Positions 60,976 through 64,000 of a stretch of 64,000 bases of DNA are shown in pieces; position 1 is the first letter of the stretch, and each line of letters begins with the position of its first letter. Made by a program: the position numbers and the translations under genes. The DNA comes from Micavibrio aeruginosavorus_D (GTDB lineage: Bacteria > Pseudomonadota > Alphaproteobacteria > Micavibrionales > Micavibrionaceae), in the NCBI RefSeq assembly GCF_051245535.1, contig NZ_CP195303.1:682001-746000 (forward strand), given 5' to 3'. Under the pieces are notes generated by a model, which made no database searches, was not told the DNA's origin, and was given only the letters and a program-made list of their open reading frames with translations.

Positions 60976-63849
60976 TTAGTTCTGCTCTGCGCCAACCACG
61001 ACCATATCGACACGGTCCGTTTCCGGGCTGTCCGGGTTCACACCCAGAGCGCGGACGTCCATGCGGGACGGGTCGATGCCGTTCGCCATCATCCACGCCC
61101 GTACATTCAGGGCGCGGGACAGGGAGGTCCGGCGGGACCCCGACTGGCTGTTATCAACCGGGCTGGCAAAGGCCACGATCTGGACGCGCAGGTCGGCATT
61201 ATCCTTCATCCGGGTCAGCAGGTCGCCCATGGTTTCGGCCAGCACGTCATCCGAAACGGTGCCCACGCCCTTGTCGTAGGACAGGCTGACGGGGGAGGTT
61301 TCGCTGGTAACGGCGGCGGCTGGAACGTCTTCGGTCACAGACTCTTCGGCGCTGTCGCCCTTGGCGGCGGGCTCAATGGTGTTGAGTGCGGCGCTGTCTT
61401 CGGCGGTAACCGTTTCAGCAACGACGTTTTCCGCAAACGGTTTACGCCCCGGGCGCGGTGCGTCCGGGCGTTCCGCCGATACCATGGCGGTTTCTTCGAT
61501 TTGCGTATCCGTGATGGCTTCGGTGCGTTTCTGCGCAGGCTCTTCCGTCGCCGGTTCTGGCTCGTTCACAACGGGCGGGCGCGGGGGCACGGCCAATGTG
61601 CGCGGCTTTTGCACGGGGGCTTCGGTTGTAACGGGTGCTTCGGACGTGACGAGGGGCTGTTCAGTGTCCGACTCAACGGTCGCTTCGTTCTGGGCCAGTT
61701 CAATGGCTTCACGCTCTGCGGCGGCTTCTTTTTCGCGCTCTTTCGGGCGGAAGATGAAACCACGTTGCACCACGGGCATCTGGTCATACGCCGTGCCATA
61801 CGGGCGGGCGGAATTGTTTTTGATCATCGATCCGGTGCCGGCGGCTGTTTCGATGTTGTTCAGGGCCACAGCGATATCTTCTGCCGACATGTCGACAACC
61901 TGACGCGCCAGCGGGTCACTGCCCAGATCGGCAACGCTTAAGGTCGGGGCCGGAACGGCGCCGCCGCTGTACGATGCGGTGACCTTATAGGTCGGGGTGT
62001 TTGTTTCTTCAGCAACAACGTCCGCATCGTCCCCACGTGTGGCGACACGATACACTTCGCCAGCCTGATAGGTGCGGCGGGCGCGTTCAACAAATTCAAT
62101 CGAGGCGTTCTGGATCGCCGGGCGGCGTCCCGGAACCGGGGCATTGACCGCAATTTTTTCGGCGGGCTCTTCGACGGGTTCCTCGGCGGCGGTAATAACC
62201 GCTGCATCATCAGCACCGTCATCTGTTGCTACAGATTCTTGTTCGCCTGCGGCCGGGGCAATGGCGGCCATATCGGCGGCGCTATCATCCACGAGATCTT
62301 CTTCAACTTTGGCTGTAACCGCCGGTTTTTCTGCCGGAATTGGTGCGTTCTTTGCGATTTTCTGAACTTTGATAACGCGTGTTTTAATCGGTTCCGCTTT
62401 TTCCGCGATGATCTCTTCCGGTTGCTCTTCTGCGTCCGGCGCTTTGCTCAGAATAATCGGCGCGGGTTTGGCCTCTTCCGGCTCAACAATCTTTTCGGCG
62501 ACAATTTTCGGTGCCGGGGTTTCTTCAACCGCTTTTTCGGTTTCTTTTACGGCCACGGCGGCAACCACGGGCGCTTCCGGTTTTTTCTCCGGTGCGGGTG
62601 TTTGTTCTTGCGCCGGCGCTGCGGCCACGGTTGCAACGGGTGATGCCGGAACCGGCGGAACGGACGGGTCAGCCGATTGAACTTTGGACAACGTAATCGT
62701 ATCGGACGCAATGCGGCCCGTCTGCATCAACACGCGGTCAATGCCCGGCGCATCGGTTTTACCCTTCATGCTGATCGGGAATGATGTGGTCGCGCCAACA
62801 TCCGGTGCGCGGGGCGCATTGGCGGGCATGCTTTCGATTTGTGCGATAACTTTTTCGGCTTCCGGCGGCAGCGGTGGTGGCTCGGCCTTCACGACTTCCG
62901 GTGCGGGTTTGCGCACGGGGGCATTTTGCGGCTTTGGTGCAATGATGGCCGTGTATCCATCGGGGTTTTTGCTGACCGTTCCCTGTTTCGGGGCGCTGGC
63001 CGCAACGACCACATCGCGGATTTCAACCTTTTGTTTTTGCGCCAATTGCTGCGGGGCGGGTGCCGATATGGGCTTCGACGGAACCGTCTTCACAACTGGT
63101 TCAGACGGCGCAACGGCGACCGTTTCAGTTTTTGGTGTTTCAATCTTGGCGGCCGCAATTTTCGGCGCCGGGGCTTGCACCGGAACACGGACCGGAGCGG
63201 GTGCAATGACAGGCTTTTGTTGCGCTTGTGCGGCCACAGGTTCCGGCGCCGTCAGCATGCCGGAGAACGCGGCGCTTTTTGTGGTTTTAGCAGGGTGTGT
63301 TTCCGATGAAATTTCAATCGTTGCCGGTGCATCCATAATCGGCGCAACGGGTTTCGGTTGCGCCAGTTTCTGAACCGGTTTTTGAACCGTTTTTTGAATG
63401 GGCGCAGGCTGGGGCGCTGCATCACCACTCAACACACCCAGATCAATTTCCACCCCATCAGTACGCGGAGCCGGAATATTGCGGATATTGGTTGTCGGCG
63501 GAACGGCGGCCACGGCGCGAACGTGTTGTTCTTTGACGGGTTTTTGTTCAACCGGTTTTGCTGCTCCCGATAAAACCGCGCCAACATTGCTGGGCACGGC
63601 AATAGCTGGGCCCGTCATAGACGGGCCTGTCAGTGACATGGGGGCTTTTGTCGCAGGTGCGGCGGCGGCTGGGGCTTTCGCTTTTGGCGCAGCCACAGGG
63701 CCTGATTGCATCTGTTCAAAAGCCTGCATCGTCAATTCGTCGGCAGACAGGGCGTTATCGGCCGCCATGGCGTGCGAACCATACCCGACCGTGCCGAGGG
63801 CGATGGCTGTCCCCGTCATCAGTGTCAGTATGGTGCGCGATAATGTCAT
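60976..63849 (-). CDS. Large Pro/Ala-rich exported protein with C-terminal OmpA-like domain
   Basis: A 957-residue protein. A signal peptide (about 1-29, ending HAMA-A) is followed by about 800 residues of low-complexity sequence rich in Pro, Ala, Val, Lys and Glu, likely extended and periplasmic. Short related motifs recur (NAPIPAEKPAV, NAPVPGRRPAI, DAPRPGRKPFA). The last 100 residues form an OmpA/MotB-like peptidoglycan-binding domain (LRVQIVAFASPVDNSQSG, then SLSRALNVRAWMMANGI and MDVRALG). It probably tethers something to peptidoglycan across the periplasm. The partner is unknown; substitution for Pal is possible but unsupported. Confidence 0.8.
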   Translation of the reverse strand: MTLSRTILTLMTGTAIALGTVGYGSHAMAADNALSADELTMQAFEQMQSGPVAAPKAKAPAAAAPATKAPMSLTGPSMTGPAIAVPSNVGAVLSGAAKPVEQKPVKEQHVRAVAAVPPTTNIRNIPAPRTDGVEIDLGVLSGDAAPQPAPIQKTVQKPVQKLAQPKPVAPIMDAPATIEISSETHPAKTTKSAAFSGMLTAPEPVAAQAQQKPVIAPAPVRVPVQAPAPKIAAAKIETPKTETVAVAPSEPVVKTVPSKPISAPAPQQLAQKQKVEIRDVVVAASAPKQGTVSKNPDGYTAIIAPKPQNAPVRKPAPEVVKAEPPPLPPEAEKVIAQIESMPANAPRAPDVGATTSFPISMKGKTDAPGIDRVLMQTGRIASDTITLSKVQSADPSVPPVPASPVATVAAAPAQEQTPAPEKKPEAPVVAAVAVKETEKAVEETPAPKIVAEKIVEPEEAKPAPIILSKAPDAEEQPEEIIAEKAEPIKTRVIKVQKIAKNAPIPAEKPAVTAKVEEDLVDDSAADMAAIAPAAGEQESVATDDGADDAAVITAAEEPVEEPAEKIAVNAPVPGRRPAIQNASIEFVERARRTYQAGEVYRVATRGDDADVVAEETNTPTYKVTASYSGGAVPAPTLSVADLGSDPLARQVVDMSAEDIAVALNNIETAAGTGSMIKNNSARPYGTAYDQMPVVQRGFIFRPKEREKEAAAEREAIELAQNEATVESDTEQPLVTSEAPVTTEAPVQKPRTLAVPPRPPVVNEPEPATEEPAQKRTEAITDTQIEETAMVSAERPDAPRPGRKPFAENVVAETVTAEDSAALNTIEPAAKGDSAEESVTEDVPAAAVTSETSPVSLSYDKGVGTVSDDVLAETMGDLLTRMKDNADLRVQIVAFASPVDNSQSGSRRTSLSRALNVRAWMMANGIDPSRMDVRALGVNPDSPETDRVDMVVVGAEQN

Positions 63850-63915
63850 GGCGGTATTCCCTGTAAAAAATTTATTCTTTTATGCCGTCTTTAAACAAGA
63901 GTGGAATGCGGCGCG

Positions 63916-64000
63916 TTATTCGTTCGCCGCATTCGCCAAAATTTTGCGCAGTGTTTCAAACAGCGAGTCATTGGTGGCCAGAACATCGCCGTCATAAATC
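63916..64000 (-). CDS. C-terminal fragment of a gene entering from the right edge
   Basis: On the minus strand a frame is open from the window edge to a TAA at 63916-63918 and encodes 27 residues (IYDGDVLATNDSLFETLRK and on). The acidic, helical sequence is coding-like, but too short to identify. It would be upstream of, and on the same strand as, the OmpA-domain gene. Confidence 0.45.
   Translation of the reverse strand, partial: IYDGDVLATNDSLFETLRKILANAANE

Overview
The window is a gene-dense stretch of an alphaproteobacterial chromosome with moderate GC and few long gaps. The lineage call rests on several gene neighbourhoods: a protein-isoaspartate methyltransferase homologue, TolC, PopZ and ValS in a row; 6S RNA between zapA and the formyltetrahydrofolate cyclo-ligase gene; separate b and b' subunits in the F0 ATP synthase cluster; an NDUFS4-like complex I accessory subunit; and a nadD-rsfS-rlmH-envC-ctpA-yibQ-rppH block. 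A Micavibrio-like or Rhodospirillales-like bacterium would fit, but that is inference. Four tRNA genes (Pro-UGG, Arg-UCU, Asn-GUU, Cys-GCA) and one 6S RNA were found. No rRNA, CRISPR array, insertion sequence or prophage was seen.

Layout. 1-11.4 kb holds the end of a very long coiled-coil protein, a DMT-type transporter, NagB, a HAD hydrolase, a patatin phospholipase, an MsbA-like lipid exporter with an alpha/beta hydrolase, a CBS protein, an ion transporter and a DUF192 protein. 11.4-17.9 kb holds the four tRNAs, a GIY-YIG gene behind a run of hairpins, an NDUFS4-like protein, a sulfurtransferase coupled to a membrane nucleotide cyclase, a chromate transporter homologue and CorA. 17.9-24.3 kb holds the PIMT homologue, TolC, PopZ, ValS and L31. 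24.5-34.8 kb holds central carbon genes (fba, gap, tkt). These are interrupted by a winged-helix regulator, a glycine-rich protein and two tandem paralogues of about 500 residues that I cannot assign to any known family. 34.8-43 kb holds zapA, 6S RNA, fau, a YmdB-type phosphodiesterase, a response regulator, yebC and ruvC/ruvA/ruvB, with a second GIY-YIG gene lodged inside the ruv cluster. 43-47.1 kb is ybgC-tolQRAB without an adjacent pal. 47.2-53.6 kb is the rppH...nadD block. 53.7-60.7 kb is the F0 ATP synthase cluster coupled to smc, then a DsbA-like protein. 61-63.8 kb encodes a 957-residue Pro/Ala-rich protein ending in an OmpA-like domain.

Cell-envelope functions dominate: Tol system, TolC, EnvC, CtpA, the YibQ-like protein, the MsbA-like exporter and the OmpA-domain protein. 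Cell division and chromosome functions are ZapA, PopZ, Smc and RuvABC.

The most unusual features are the tandem unknown paralogues in a foreign-looking position between gap and fba; rsfS, whose only workable start is AUU behind a perfect Shine-Dalgarno and a terminator-containing leader; and at least eight related palindromic intergenic elements, one directly preceding a GIY-YIG gene. A second GIY-YIG gene follows a five-hairpin block that begins at the CCA end of tRNA-Pro.
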